64,000 nt of DNA, taken from contig NC_051433.1 of the NCBI RefSeq assembly GCF_001649575.2, positions 18,694,326-18,758,325 of the forward strand. The letters are read 5' to 3'. How positions within the stretch are numbered: position 1 is the stretch's first letter; each line of letters begins with the position of its first letter. This document shows positions 35,200-50,352 of this stretch, in pieces. A program made the translations under genes and the position numbers. This stretch comes from Kryptolebias marmoratus (Eukaryota; Chordata; Actinopteri; Cyprinodontiformes; Rivulidae). Under the pieces are notes generated by a model. The model was not told the origin of the DNA, searched no databases, and was given only the letters and a program-made list of their open reading frames with translations.

Positions 35200-38100
35200 A
35201 TAGGAACACTAAGTCACTTGGTAGGATTTCCTTCCGGATGTGTTTCCTTTCAGGATATTGGCTGTGTCTCTAGAAAACCGTCCAGCTTCAAGGGAAACCT
35301 ATTGGATTACTGATAACCTTGGAATGGATATAGCCAGCATAGAGGGTGTGAGGCAGAGAGATGGGGAAACAGAGCTGGGGTGCACAGGATTTCTCTGTAT
35401 TTACCTTCAATGTTCTGCGCGCCTCAGTTTTCTCTTCTTCTTTTTCACTCATGGTTTCCTTTTGCCTTTAAAGTTAGCTATGGACTTGTGTAAAATTTGC
35501 ATGCACAATTTGCTGCGAGTGTTCCCTCAAAATTTAATTTGTCGTCACTTGTCATGGCGAGTGACTTTGGCTTGTGACTGCTCTGAGCCTCCTGTGACAG
35601 ACCTGTTGTAAAAGATGCAACCACTGAGCAAAAAATACAGGCAGACTCAGGCGCACACCCAATAATAAGACTCCAATAACATAGGGGTCTTTACTCCAAC
35701 TTGTCTCCAAATCCCCCTGCGATGGGCCTGCTCCTTGGTTACCATGGCAACAGTAGTCAGGGCAGCCACGGCTGGTGATAGTGAGGAAGACTAAGGATGA
35801 GAGGGAAAGAAAGAGAGTCACGGAGGGCGTTGATGTTTGTGATGCCATCATGGGATTTGTACACAGACACTACAGTGAAACTGGGTTGCTGCACTGCTGC
35901 TGAATGTTGGAGTAGCTGCGGCATCAACATGATGCTGGGGATGTAGTTTAAACGAGGGTTTAAAATAAGTGGGCTTGTAGGTCATTTTTACCCCTGTGAG
36001 CATCTGTGTATGTGTGTTTGAGAAGGGTGGGAGAGAAAGAAAGAGAAATGTGTAAGAGAAAAATAAAACTGCAGACACAGCACAGTTTTTTAATTCTGCA
36101 TTTATGTTCTAAGTGTTTTCACAAAAAAAGTAAGTATTATACCTAGATTTTTTTTTCCCTACACTTTCTTTAACAGAAGCCTGTCTTCACTTCAGTTGAC
36201 TGTGGGTCAGTATAAAGTATTTGAATATTGCTTTCAAATTGAAAAACCATTGCCGGAGAGGTGAGAGAAATGCTCTTGTTGAGGGATATCTCTTCTCCAC
36301 ATATGGAGTGCAGAATAGCTCAGTAGAGACTGGATGCACAGCAAACAGGCAGTTAGTGTCAGCACTGCGATAGAAAATCCATAGTTTCATTACAGGCCCA
36401 GTGGTATGAATGTGGCCGGGAGGCGACCAAAGCTCCATCATGGGCCCTACGGGAGCCAAAATGGCTGCATTTAGTGATGCAGTGGAGTGAAGTGAAGGCA
36501 AGAGGGTCAAGGCTGCCGCTGGGAATAAACTGTTAGAGAGAAACGGAGAAAAGAAGCCAAATAAAGTTTATGTTCACTAACTGGCACAGTTTCTATTGTA
36601 CAGTCACCCTTTGACACTTTTTGAAAGACTGTTATGCTTTTGTATGCGTGTTTATGTCAAGGAACAGTGTGTAATCATCTGTATGAATTGCAAAATAACA
36701 TATATTAAAGTGGCTGGCAGATTTTAGACCAACTTATAAATTTACTAATAACTGCCCAGTAAACGCTCACTTGTACAGCTCTTTGTTGTGTTTAATTATT
36801 ATATTAGTTGCTTTTGCATTCCTGCTAGGACCTCACTCTACTTCACAGTCATAAGTTTTGATCTCAGTCACAATTGACCAATATTAAAAAGGCATTCTCC
36901 ACCAATGGAAAGCAAAGCAAAAGCTGCTGTCCAACTGGACCGTACTAATTACATATAAACACGGAAAATTACCAGCAGCATTTCAGTCTTTTCCACCATT
37001 TTTTTAAACCTGCAGTCCCTTGCTTCACAAGAACACATTCACCTTTTGTGTTCCCTCTGCACCAACACTTCATCCTTGCAGGTTCTGTAGTGAATGGTCC
37101 ACTCTTACATGGCACCATTTTACTCTCATCCAAAGGTTTTTGCAATGTTTTCCCACACTCAGTTGTTCACACGAACTCCCATTTTGTGCTTCTATTTTAT
37201 ATTCCAATCAGTTTTTTAATAATTCACTATTGACCTCAAGGATAGCAGGGAAGGTCAATATAATAAATACAGAAGCCTAAATGATAATAGATATGATGAA
37301 AAAATGACAGATAAATGATAATGTACACTTGACCTAAACAGGACTGGGGTTCCTACTGCCGATGCTGTACTTGTGGGTGTTGACTCAGTTGCTGGGAGTT
37401 ATATAGTGTCTTGTAGTCCATGAAAATTAATGTCTTCTCTCATGCAATTGTAACTAGTTAGGTAAGTGAACAAATAAATAATTAATGAAAAAGGGGGATG
37501 AAGGAAAACTATTGGTTCAACAACGTATTTATTTTTGTGTCAAGATTTGTGTATTTGCAGAGATGTAGCACCACAAGGATCAAGAAAATGAGCATAATGA
37601 GTGACATGAAACACAAATTAAATAAAATCATTTTGTAATTGGCAAAAACAATTGTCAAAATAGATCAAAATATTGTATATTGGCCATCATTGTCCATGGA
37701 GTGGCCTAAATAAGGCTCAAAGGGTGACCAATGAAGACTTTTTTTTTTCTGCACCCAAACAGATCATTCACTTAGCTGTCACCAAAAATCAAGGAGTGAA
37801 TTAAAGGCAAAAAAGCACTTAGAGTTATTGAAAGGAACCTGAGGTGAGGTAATCTGGGAGGAGGTTGCACCCAGGAGCTCCTTCTGGCGATTGCTTGTCG
37901 CTCCAGGTAATTAGAGTTAAGAGACATGCTTTAAGGGAAATTAGCTTTCGATTGGGCCTTCTGATAAAGAGGTCGTATTGTAATTGACCTTCAGGACCAA
38001 ACGGCAAAGACCAGGTGAAATGTGTTGTCTGCAGTAATGTGGATTGATTTGAAAATGGTGCTTATTTGCTGAAAGTTTTCTGTTCACACAGTTTAATAGC

Positions 38101-41100
38101 AGCAAGGATATGCTTCAGTCTCTTCGGTGGAATCAGGTTTGTGACAAAGTTTACTGTTAGACACGGAGGTGTGACTTAGTCGGAAACTTTTATAAACTTT
38201 TCCTACTTTATAGATTTAAAGCTTTTACAGCTTGTTAATAATAATCTGGGCACCCACTCGCATTTGTAAACTTCTCCTCTGGGTCTCTGGTGAATGAAAA
38301 CCTGTGTTTTTTATTGTGTGTACCTAACCAGATGATATAATGTCAAACCTAAGGAAAAACAACCCAATTCCTCGGAGGAAGCAGCAAGTGAGGGATTACA
38401 GCAGAGAGCTGTATACACACATACACGCACATATACATACACACGCACACACTTAATCAGACTGATTGCTTGCGGCTCTGACTTTTCTCATTGCATCATC
38501 TCTCTAATGCATTGGTCCTGCATTACCCTCTGCTGCTGTGTGTGTGTGTGAGAAAGGGAAAGAGGGAGAGTTTTGGAGAAGTCATGGTCCTCTGAAGATT
38601 GGTGAACTACACAAAAGGGTATGTCCTGATGATGTGAAATATCGGGTTTTTAACAAAATGCATTTCTGCGTGCGTGTTTATCAGATTCTCACTTAATGCT
38701 TGTAAGTGTTGATGTGAATGTTTACATTTATGATGTCTGAGCACATTTATATATAGCCAATTTCATCAGCAGCCAAACATGAGCTGCAGGCCTCTGGGAA
38801 ATATTGTGAAGAATATTGTATTGACCAACTGAGTGCTTGGACAGATGGATGAAACAGCTGAACAAAAGAGTGTGTAAAACTCACAAACAAGCTTTTTTGT
38901 TGTTGTTCTCATGGATGCATCAATTTCAGAGTTGACCTCACTGATGTACATGTTTTCCTCTAAGTTATGACACCCTTTCGAGATACACACGCACACATAA
39001 GTACGTTGAATTGTTCTCCTCTTCCATCTCCTCTCCTTGGAGAGAGCGATGGAGCCAGGAGCGATGCAAATTGGGTAAAATGTTCCGGAAAGTGGATTTT
39101 CCCACTGGGACTTCTCAACTGCGGCTCTGAGTTAGCACTCTGTGTGTTTGCTTGTGTGTGTGTGTATGTGTGAATGTCACAGTTCTTACTTTTGAATCTG
39201 TGGGCTTGTGAATGCAAATTGCTCAGCACATGTGGATTAAGGTGCATGCATGGATGTGTACGTGTGTATGAGTTCAGCTCCGTTTCTGCTCGTCTGCTTT
39301 GAGCTACAGACTGGCCTGTAATTTATTTGCTTTTTTTTTGTTTTTATGTGTGGGGATATAAACGGGGGTGGAAAAAAGGTGCATAAATGAGGTGCTGATG
39401 GAAACTGAGGGTACCTCTTTTTTGGACCTGAACAGGCTTGGCTAGCTGTTCATTTGACCATCACAACAGATGGATTTAAAAAGACAACTGGAAGACAAGG
39501 AGAATTACGAAACATTTTCTTGAAAGAAAAAAAATTAAAAAGAAAACATGTTGATGAGAGTATACAAAATATTATGCTATACTTAATCAGATGGAATGGC
39601 AGTCAAATAATGTAGTTTTGCTGTGATGCAAAAATGTTTATAATAGAATCCTTCATTGCCATTATTACCTTCAATGCCTCTAAACCTATAAATCTTGAAT
39701 TATAAACTCATGCCAAAAAATGAAAACACTTCAAAGAATCCAGGTCTTTTTGATTTTTTTTTCTTCCTCTACTTAAACAATCAAACCAGCAAATGTTGAA
39801 TACTTGTTTAATTTGCTGCCAAGTTTGTTCGTTAATGACCTGCATCACATGTTTTTGTGTAGTAATGAATCAAGTTTACCTCCAGATGAACTTTGGGATT
39901 AGCTTCTGTTCCTGCAGTATCTTTGCGGGGGTTGTGTTATGCTAGTTTAAATTTATTGCCGTTTATGTGTCTGTGACCGAGTTTCTGTTTTTGTATCCTT
40001 TTTTAGAGTAGCTAGTGAAGCATTGCCCTTCAACAAATAGGCCATAAAGAAAAAAACTTACAGGTTGGACCATACGGAGACTTTGTTTTCCCTTTTTGCG
40101 AGCATTGCGTATTCAAATTTTGTGTTTTGGTCGAGAGGATTTTCTCTGAGTATCCTCTTACAAACAGCAGATGTTTGCAGAGGCTGACTCAACGTTCTTG
40201 GCAGTGGAAAACTTTGATGAAGGAAACAAAGCTAATGGAACTGCGATGCCTAGTTGTCTTGAAAATGAGGCGGAAATAAGAGACGACGAGAGGTACGTTA
40301 AAGAAAATCAACAAGAAACAGGCAGTTTTCATTGACAGATTTGAAGAGTTTTAAAGCAACGTGATGAAAAAACAGAAAACCCCCCCCAGCTTTTGCATAC
40401 GTTTGTAGAAAGGCAAACATATCCTCCATCAGCAGCTGTAGTCACAGAGTGAGCGAACCTTACCAAAGGGATTTCAAGCCCTAGAAGAGAATTGTCTTTT
40501 ACAACGCTATACTAATGTCAGCAATATTGCTTAGTAAGGATGTGGGCCAAACTTTCTTGAGGCTGTTATCTCAAAGCATCTTCCCATGTGTTGTCTCCCA
40601 GGAGGAAACTATTAAAGTGTGTTTTTTGAATGCAAAGAGCATGCCACACCATCTGTAACATGCTCATTTGTGGAAATAAGAATATAAGTCTAATTGAGCT
40701 TTTTAATTGTCCTCTAAATCCTGCTGAGTGCTCATGCTACTGCTTAATGTTGTGTGTGTTTTTATGTGTATTTATCTGTGTGTCCAGGTCTGTTGGGATG
40801 TGAGTGGAGAGAGTGTGTAAGCAAGCATAAAGTGCCGTCTGTGTGTAATGAGCTCATAGCAGTGCATGGTTACCCTTTGAGGAAATTGTTAGTGTGTGTT
40901 ATGTTTTTGCAGTTTTGTACAGAAATCAAGTGGTTTTGGATGTTTTATTTATCTAAACTCAGGAAGAAGCCAGAGAAGGAGATCCAGGCTAGCTTTGATG
41001 CATTGTCTTGGTTCCTTTTTAGCCTCTTTGTGTCTGTATGATTGTGTGCAAAGTAAGTTCAATCCTGGCGTAATTTACTTTGATTTTGAGCTAATCTAAT

Positions 41101-44100
41101 CACACAAATTGTACAGCATCAACATAAACAGCGTTGGGGAACAGACATTTAATTTGGCTGGCTCCCTGTCAAGTCAGCACAGCAGGAGCAGAGTCATCAA
41201 TAGTCTGTGTCATTGTGTCATAATTAACACCACCTCCAATCAGCTCTCATCTCTTTGATTGTCTCTGTAATTTTCTTGTGAGTCTGTGTGTGTCTTTGTA
41301 GTTTTACATGTGCACGAGAGAGAGCAATAGAGCATGAAGGATTTCCTGTTTTTTGTATGGACAGCTTCCTCTGCTCGTTCACATTTCCTGTCTGTGTGTG
41401 TGGTGCAGCGGGAGAGAGTCGGGAGGAAGGAAAAGGGCAAGATAATCTGGGGTATGTGTGTGTGATAGTGTGTGTGGATAAAGTAGAGGGAATGAGAGAC
41501 TGAAAGACACAATAAGAAGTACTTCTATAAAAAGCAGTCTTGTGACAGTCCAGTGCACTCAGCTGACTGTCTGAAAACTTAACCATGCTTTCTTCTTTTC
41601 CCTCTTACTTTGGTTGAAGGACAGCCTTCTTACTAGCTTGTCCTTTTCTCTTTACGTACTAAAGAGGCCACACAAAAGCTTTTAAATAGTTTTCAATCAC
41701 TTCCACTCTCTCCTTTTGCTCATTCTTTTACACGCAGTATTCTACAGAGGCACGCTAGGAGAGCTTGTTGGAAGAGGACAAGGTGATTTAGTGCTAAGTG
41801 ACACTACAGAAGCTATTTTGTCAGGGACAAAAAAACAACGACTAGCTAGAGCTGCTATTTCCTTAGATGCTGACAGTGAAGCACAGACTTCTAAGGTTTA
41901 TGCTGTTTCCTATTGTCTGTTTTCAAATGATTGTGTTTTTATGCTGCTATCACTGAGAGAGGGAAAAGAAAAGATACTTTAATAATGTAGTGTATCATCA
42001 GTATATGGTCTCTTCTAATGGAACATGCATGGTGCAGCCCAAGCCTTTAGGCTATAAACATGGTCTATAGTCCCAGTCTACACTGATGTGACAGCTGCTC
42101 TGCATGTCCAATGGAAAATAAAGAGGATTAATTTTACCTTGTGTTCAATGATTTAGTAGTTTATTCTAAGACTGTTTCATCTAAATGAGGTAATGATGCA
42201 GACTCGTAGGTGGGAGGAAGCTTATATTTCATCTCATATTTTATTTTTGTTTTTGATCATATGTGACTAAAGGCCAGGTCTTCCTGTCTCAACATCTTTT
42301 TTATGGTTTTGTGCATCAGACCCTTTTTGATTCGCTTCCTCTTGAATTACCCCTTCCATTTCTCCATCTTGCCCTTCCTCGTTGACACAGAAGAATGAGT
42401 GTTAAGCCACAACTTAGGAGAAACTCCGTTTTCCTTTGTTTCCTGTGCAGACAGACAAAAAAAACATACAAATGATTTGGAAGTAACAGGCAGCTGCTAG
42501 CCTCTGGTTTCCAAAGGTCTCACACTCATGACTCTGCTTTTCTTGAGCTCGTATTTTCCCTTTAATCTTTGCTCTTTTATCCTCCCTATTTCTGACACTG
42601 GGACTAAACGCTTTCAGCACATCACAACATCTTATTGTATTTATGGGTTTTATGGTAATATAAATCACACAATTTCTCCACGTGGGAAACAACCAGTTTA
42701 AAACAAAAGGCTCAATAACTTTGTGGTTGGTATTGTCCCAGAGCGTTTGGGTGTTGCCAGATTTGCTCATGCTAATTGTATGAGAGCCACTTGGCCCTGA
42801 ATGAAATCAGGCACCAATAGAAAGATACAACAAGTCACTTACAGCTTCTAATTATCATCATTTGGCAGGAATGTGGTTGATCGTGGGTGGGCTGCATCAT
42901 CTGGATAGCTTTAGATGTCAAACACAGCCTCCCCCGTGTCCTCTCGAGACATAGCAGTTATTGGTCAGGTCCAGTTTTGTTGCCATGGCTACAGGCCAAA
43001 CCAGAGGTGGGGCTTCTGTCTTCCACCTGGTGGCACCAGCTGCTCCGGCATTGCTGCTGTGGCATGTCTGGAGTGTATGTTTCTGTGTGTGTGTGTACAC
43101 CTGCTTATGTCTATTCTCGTGACCACTTTAGTAGAGGGGACTGAGCATATCTGTGGTTGTTTCTGCACTCCGTAACTTCCTCAGCTGTACATAATACCTT
43201 TCTGTGCCCCCTGTGAACCCATTGTAGAGTAGAGGTATTAATAGATGTTTTCTGAGTATGACACACCAAGTTTAGAACACACATATATAACCATAAAATG
43301 AGTCCAACTCAGAGAAGCCTAGAGGCAGAAAAGTTGTACCCACGTCCTGGTTCAGTGAGTGAATGATGTAATTCCCTGCAGCTTTTCTTATTGGCAGGAA
43401 CACAACGTCTGCTGTATGGCAAACAGTACAAACTTTTGCACTGCAATCAGCTACATCCAGTTTCATGTAAAAGGCCTTCGTACTAAAAGCTATAATTGAA
43501 AGCGATACCTTTTGTGCTATAGACAGGGTGGATCAATTTACCAGTCGAATAGCAATTGGAAACAAACCAGGATCCCCTGCAGGAACTCCTTAATCAAACA
43601 TCTCGCTGACACCCAAAACTCTGACACACAGCGTTTGTCATCAACTTGTTTTTAAGACCTGATAACCAATCAGCCTGTCAGAAATGGATGGAAGTGTGTG
43701 CAGGTGTAGAAATGAACAGAGCAAACCACATTCCTTACAGTCCCTCCACCAGTGACTGCTGCCGCACTGCACTGACTCCCTCTGTGCTGGCAACGACCCA
43801 TGGGTGGTGTTTTTTTTTCATAAATGGAGGTGGAGTTAGATTGAAATCAACATCAGGTTCTCAGCACCTGAGATGGAAGCAGACAGGATAAACTCTGAAC
43901 ACAGCAGTCTTTGTTGTGAATCGTACTGGCACACCTGGCTTTGAACACATGCCAAGGAATGTACCTGTCAATGTGTTATCTGTATTTGTTTTTCTTTTTT
44001 TTTCTCCCTTATCACAAAGATGACTTCACTCTTTACTTCTTTATAGCAGTTGTATGCTGAGTCAAGTCATCACAATGACCTGTTCACCTCAGGATATACT

Positions 44101-47100
44101 GAATTCACCGGTTTTATAAATAAAAAAAGGAACTTTAAATGTTAAGCAATCGCAACATCATTTTTTTTTCCTTGTGAAATACAGGAAGTCGGAGTGAACA
44201 AGATGTCAACTTGCACTGCCTTTCCACTGGAGTCATTACATGATTAACATCATTGAATAATTATTTGGTTTTAGTGAGTGTCCAAGTAACACTGTTGCTA
44301 AAATGTACCATTTACTTTCTTCATCTGTGCCTCATCTTTGCCATATACACTGGCAGTTAGAGCTATGGGTGTGTTTTTCCCTTGTCTCCAGTGTGGATGA
44401 CTTCAACAGCTTAGTCTCATCCCTCACTGCTGACATAATTTCATTTCATTTCAGTTTGGACTTGACTTCTCTCCTGCTTTTTCACCCTGTGTGTCCATGT
44501 CTTTCATATAAACACATAAAAGGGAGCATTTCTCCTCTCTCTCTCTCTGTCCAGTCTTTTGGTTCCTAAATCAGTCATGTTTCTTGTATTTGGTGGGCAG
44601 CAGCCAAGCCCTTCCCCACGGGCCATTACAACACACTGAAAAAGCCAGAATGAGCCTGGAGGGAAGAAAGGAACGAGATGGAGTGAGGTGTAAACGTCTA
44701 AAGAGAAGATGATTGCTGAATGAACAACGCAGATATAAATTGTTAGAAGGAAAAAGTGTTGAAGGAGTGTAGGAGAGTAATGAAAGCTGCACTGCTCCAG
44801 CTCTTATTCGGGTTCTGCTTTTTGTCTCCTCCTCCTTGGGTTTCAGAGGTGGATTCCCAGCAGTGGACCTGAACCTAAGCCAGGGACTTTATTCTGGATT
44901 CTCCCTTAACAAGAGTTAGAAATCGGGTCCTAAAAGTGGGTGGCCTCACCTGGGGAAAAGGAGCTGAATGTTTGAAAGATGGCTTAGGAGAGGAAAATTG
45001 TTATATTTTGTTTCACCGTTCTGCAAAGTCAGGCGTGCTTTTGGTTTCAGACCGAGGAAAATGTTGTCTTTACTTGGGTGGAGATGCTGAATGAATAACT
45101 TGTACCAAAAAAGAGACAAAGCAAAAATGATGGATACCAAAATGTCTTGCATGCTAAAAGAATTCTGATAAAAATCTAAGTTTGCTCATCAGTCAACATT
45201 ATCTGTAAAATACACACAGGTTTCTGATCCCCAAGAACGTGCGATAAATGCTTATAGGTATTTTTTGTTTCAAACATTTATCACTCCTCATCCAGAATAA
45301 CTGCAAAAATGACTTTAGCCTCATCCATCAAGACATCTTTCTCTGACTCCCAGCAGAAGGCATTACGTTTAGCTTCATGCCAAGAAAAACAGAGTTCTGC
45401 CTCACGGACAAACACAAATACAGTCCAGCCGTGTTAAACTAACAGCAGAACCCCCTCCAGACCTGCAGGTCACATACCACCTCCCCATTAAAGTCAGAAG
45501 TGAAGACACACATTTTTCGACTTTTGACTCAAGCCCAGAGTTCATTTTCTGAGCGCCCCCTCACTGACACTGTTCTGTAATGTGTTAGACACACTCACAC
45601 ATGTACACACACACACACACATTGACATCCTCTTTTCACTTACTCAATAGCTCCATGCTGTGATTGTTTTGAGGTTGCTATGCCGACACATTTCAGGCTC
45701 CTCCCTAACATATGAAGTGTGTTGGTGGACAAAACACAACTGGTGTGATTGTTCACATATGCACACTCATAAGAACACAATCAGACTCACAATGTAGTCA
45801 AGTATTTAGTGAGGCCGAAGAAGATTGTACGAGAGGGCAGATTTAGGGTGGTCCTGTCGGGACTTTTGGCCCCTTCTCAACAGAAATCAATCACAACACT
45901 GTGTGTGAACTCGACACTTTGGACCCGGTTATCCACCAAGAGAGGGTTCGATGATGGTACATTTCACTGATATGTTAAATAATAAATCAAATCAAGACCT
46001 GGTTTAATTTGTGCTGTAAAATAATGTGATTTAGCTGAAATTCTAATACTTTTTTTGGCATTGTACATTCATCTGCAGTAATTCCAAACATTTATTTTTC
46101 CTGCTGTTTCAATTATGTAAAGCCTAAAAACATTGCACTGCTGATCAAGGGCAAGGAAGAAAACACCAATCCCTTCTGTTTTTGTTTTCATTGTGAAATC
46201 TGTCTTTATGATGTTGATCTTAAATTAGAGGACTTTGGGGTTTGTGTTTGTCAGATAACATCAAGTATATTTTGAAGCGTATTTCCCGCTTTGATAGTAT
46301 ATAGATTAGGGTAGAAGAAAAAGTAAAACTGAATCCAGAAAAGCTCTAAAAAAGTACAAGCACATCCACAAGGCCAGCCACAGCTTTAAATCACTGTAAA
46401 CCACACTATAAAAGCTCATTTTAAACACCATCAACATTCCTCCGACTTTAAAACTGCCAAGCATGTTGTGTGTATTCTCTCTCTATACCCAAAATTTAAA
46501 AATATAATCAAGTTTTCTGTTTTCACAGTAACTTAACACCTAACTTGAAACTTTGTCACTAGCTGATGATGTGCTTTTTACTGGTGTGTGAGCTGTGAAA
46601 GAGTTTTATTTCTACTTATTTGCTTGGTGTTTTGGAAAGTCAGAGGAGCAGTGCACCGTTGAGGGACAGCACTTAAACAAAAAGAGCCGGATTAAGACGA
46701 GAAGCAAAATGTGAAAACAAAAACTAAAGAGGAAGAGAAGAAGATTAACGTGACCAAAGTGGTTCTCCCAGAAGTACTTTTCAGGACGAGGGTGAAGTGA
46801 ATCTGAACAGAGGGGGGAGGATGGAGGAATAAAAGGCTGAGAAAGAGTGGCTGGCATTTGTGGCCAGGAATGATTTGACACACATTATTCTGAGGTGTGG
46901 TTTTGGCCAGGCTCCCATTAGCCTCTTGTGTTACATCCATTGCAAACATCTGCACACACTCTCTAAAGCAGACTCTTAAATAACATCACAGCCAAAACAG
47001 ACCCACATCTAAACCACCATCGAATGTCTCTGCCATATTTCTGCTTGTCCTCAAGAAAGATGGAAATCACTCATCTCACCCCCACCCCTCCTTTCTGTTT

Positions 47101-50100
47101 CTCACTCCCCCTAAAAGATGTTATTAGAGGCACCAGTGGCCATGTAATCGCTTTGGCTCTCCCATAGGAAGACACGCACACTCATAAACACACCTGCCTC
47201 AGTAATTACAGCTGAAGATGAGGTCCCATTCGCTGTAATCCCACTGAACGGGCTGATCTAGTCAGTAAATGGTGGGTCAAGTGGTGCTGCATAGTTTCAC
47301 ATAAAGAGTAGGAGTGTGTCAGTTTATGTGCATTTTATGCTCTTTTTTTTCCTTCTAGCTCCTAATCAGTGTTGATGCAGATTAACTATGTACAGTTGCT
47401 CACTTGCATGTATTTACTGTACACAGGCACTTTGCTTCTCATGTAAATTGATGTGACTGTCCCATATTTTATTAAAAAAAAAGAAACGAAGTGTGCGCAC
47501 ACTTTGTTTCATGCGAACACATCCTTCTCTGCTCCTACTCACACACAATGCAAACACTCTACTCCCCAGCCGATCTCTTTTTGCGTTTGGACGTGCTCCA
47601 CTTCTCTCTACACTGTCACATACACACTCTGTATGATTGCATCAGAACCCCCATCCTACCACTATCACCACCGCCTCAATGCATTTAGCTCTTTTCCCTA
47701 TGTTTGTTTAGTTTCCCACCTTCCTGTTTTCGATAAGGTGGTGAGCAGCTTGTTAGCAGAGCTTTCCCCATTTTCTCACTGGCTCTGCAGTCATCCCAAA
47801 GTGACTTGTTGTATTCTTCTATGCACACACCCATATGCACACCCACATAATAAATCTAGCCTTTTAATGTGTGCATGTTATGTCTTTAGCATGAATATCC
47901 TCTCAACAGTCTTTGATCTAAATGTGTAATATTGTTCCGAGTGAGGTATCCCATACGGGGATTTGAGTTGAATGTAAGAGGAGGTCTTTTCTCATTTCAG
48001 TCGTGACACTAAAAAGGTATTCAATTGGAGAACTATATCTTCAAGCCCCATCTTATTGTATATGATAATGTTGTGGTGCAATTTCTTCCCCCCGTTTGCA
48101 TGACAGCTGATAAAATCAGTCATAGTAAAGCACCTCTCTAGATGCTGCGCTTCTCGCACTCGCAGCTTGGTGTGCATGTGTGTGTGTCTCCATGCTGATG
48201 ATTGAGTTAGTGTGATTTAGTGATGGGTGGAAGATGAAATGCTGCCGCTGCGCCGTGTCTAGCAACTCGCTACACGCACTTATCTGACGACTGCTAGCTA
48301 AAGGCATTTAATTCTGAGGGGGAGAGGAGGGAGGAAAAGGTAGGAAAGGGGAAGATAAAATTGTAGCAGGGAATGTTGGGGGGAGAGAGGGGAAGAAACG
48401 CGTCAGCTGAGAAGGCGAGAAGACGCAGGAGTAGATGGAAAGCAGCGACAAGGTCTTTTAATTTCAGCGTGCATGAGGATTAAAAGGCCTTAGCGGTGAT
48501 GAATAGGTTTAATTTGCTGCTAAAGTAGTTCACTTTCCTCCAGCGTGTTTACAGTGTCAGATGTGTGCATATGCGCCAAGAGAATTATGCCACATGTAGC
48601 TCAGGTCTTTGTTCCTTTTCTTGTCCTCTTATTTTTTTTTTCTCCTCCATGGCCTGTTGCATGCTTCTGCAGCTGCGCCTGTGTGTTGGCGCACAAGTGT
48701 GTAAGTCTGTGACCTTTCGTGAGCGCTGCTGGTGAAAGGCCACAGGCTCGCACATGAATAATAGCAGTGCAGACATGTGGATGAATACCAAAAGCCAGTC
48801 AATAAGAATCTGCATCGCTAGTAACCTGATATGAAAGAATAGAGTGGATTACGCCGCTGAGTGCTTCATGACAGGTTCAGCGTCAGTGATGGAGCGGGTC
48901 AGGTGCATCTGGATCCAGAAAAATCATTGTTGCATTGTAAATTCTAATCCTCATACAATTACAATTAATGTTTTCATCCCAATTGCTACTAGTTTTTTGA
49001 GGATATTACATCTTGTATAATTATATCTTTTGGAAATTTTCTGATGTTTCATTTAAAAAAAAATGTCTCTTTTTAATGAATTGTTTTTTAGATATTGATG
49101 GATGAGCACTTGAGAACTCATAATTGTTCAAAATATGTAATATACTGTCATTAAGGGATTTTGTGAATATTTCTTTACTGGAGCTGATGCTTTAAATAGA
49201 TTTTTTTTTAGTAGTCTCATCATATAATCACTGGAAGTCTGAGTCTTTTCTGATCTTCCTTCTACCTAGTGACTCTCTAATATTTTAATTGTGCACTAGT
49301 ACACTAGTAAAGCTTTTTTGAGTAAAACTTTATGTGTGCATTTGCACCTTTTCATTGACCTTAAAATAAATCAGGCATATGGTGTTCTGATACCCAGTTG
49401 GCTCACATTCATGTGTGTTTGAGGGGACACCTCCATCACTGTCATAATTTCTCTTTGTCTGCAATGGTTCTCGTGAATAAAAGTCTGCTCGGTGTCTGAG
49501 TGTCTGACCCACATATGGTTAAGGTTTACTTTAAGCTCTTCAGTGTGGCGGCTGGATATATTAGGAATGTGTGTGTGTGTGAGAGAGAGTTGTTAGAAGA
49601 ACTGCAGGCTTTTGCCGTGTTCTATTTATTTTGGAAGCCAGAACTTGGATCTGGGAATGACGTCAAAACTAAATTAACCTGCATTTCAGTTGGAAAATCA
49701 GTAAAATCTGCTAATTGTTGCACTGAATGACTCAATGGCTAACTACTATGACACTACAATACCAGTCGATACCAATGTGTTTCTCTGCATCCTACACATT
49801 CAAACACTGTGACAACATGCTTCCTAATAAAGAGAGTATAGTACAATGAGTGTGACTTATTTAATGAGATGCAAACTAACACAAGTGAAAATAAAAGGCT
49901 TATTACTGAGGCAACCAAATTTGTTCACGAGTAGCTATATTGGATTTTGAGATCTAGGTTTGTCAAAATATCAATTTCTGGGGTATTCTAGTAGATTTTT
50001 CCATTTTGGAACTGGGAAATTCCAACTTAGAGTACAATTGAAACACAATTTGTCCAATAGTAGTATCAAAGCAATTATTAGTGTGTGCTGGTGAAGGTTC

Positions 50101-50139
50101 TCAGTCTTCCAGAGCATGGTGGTGATAATATGTTCATAT

Positions 50140-50352
50140 ATGTTTGCCAAGGACGTTATGTTTTAGGTAGTGCTTGTTTGTTTGTTTGTATGTTAATAAC
50201 TTAAAAACTAATAAAAAGTTTTCAATGAAATTTTCAAGAAATGTTGAAGTTGTCACAAAAACCAGTTCATTCAGTTTTGATGGTCTATTGGACCATTTTT
50301 TAATGACGCTATGGGCTTAATGGAGGTTTGTGCTCTTTAAGTGCTTCCAGCT
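50140..50352. repeat. Diverged copy of a common teleost interspersed repeat
   Basis: The ordered words GTTTGTTTGTTTGTATG, TTCAATGAAATTTTCAAGAAATG and the closing GGAGGTTTGTGCTCTTTAAGTGC match, from memory, a very frequent fish repeat whose tail reads GGAGGTCTGCGCTCTCNGAGTGC. Class and boundaries are unknown to me. It has no coding potential. Confidence 0.5.

Noticed and set aside
45920..45960. GGGTTCGATGATGG, considered as a tRNA or SINE B box
   Set aside because: No A box lies at the right distance upstream, there is no cloverleaf, and no SINE tail follows.
47453..47929. 158-codon open frame on the + strand
   Set aside because: It starts in a poly-A/T patch and runs through CA-rich sequence. 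There is no protein family resemblance and no splice signals.
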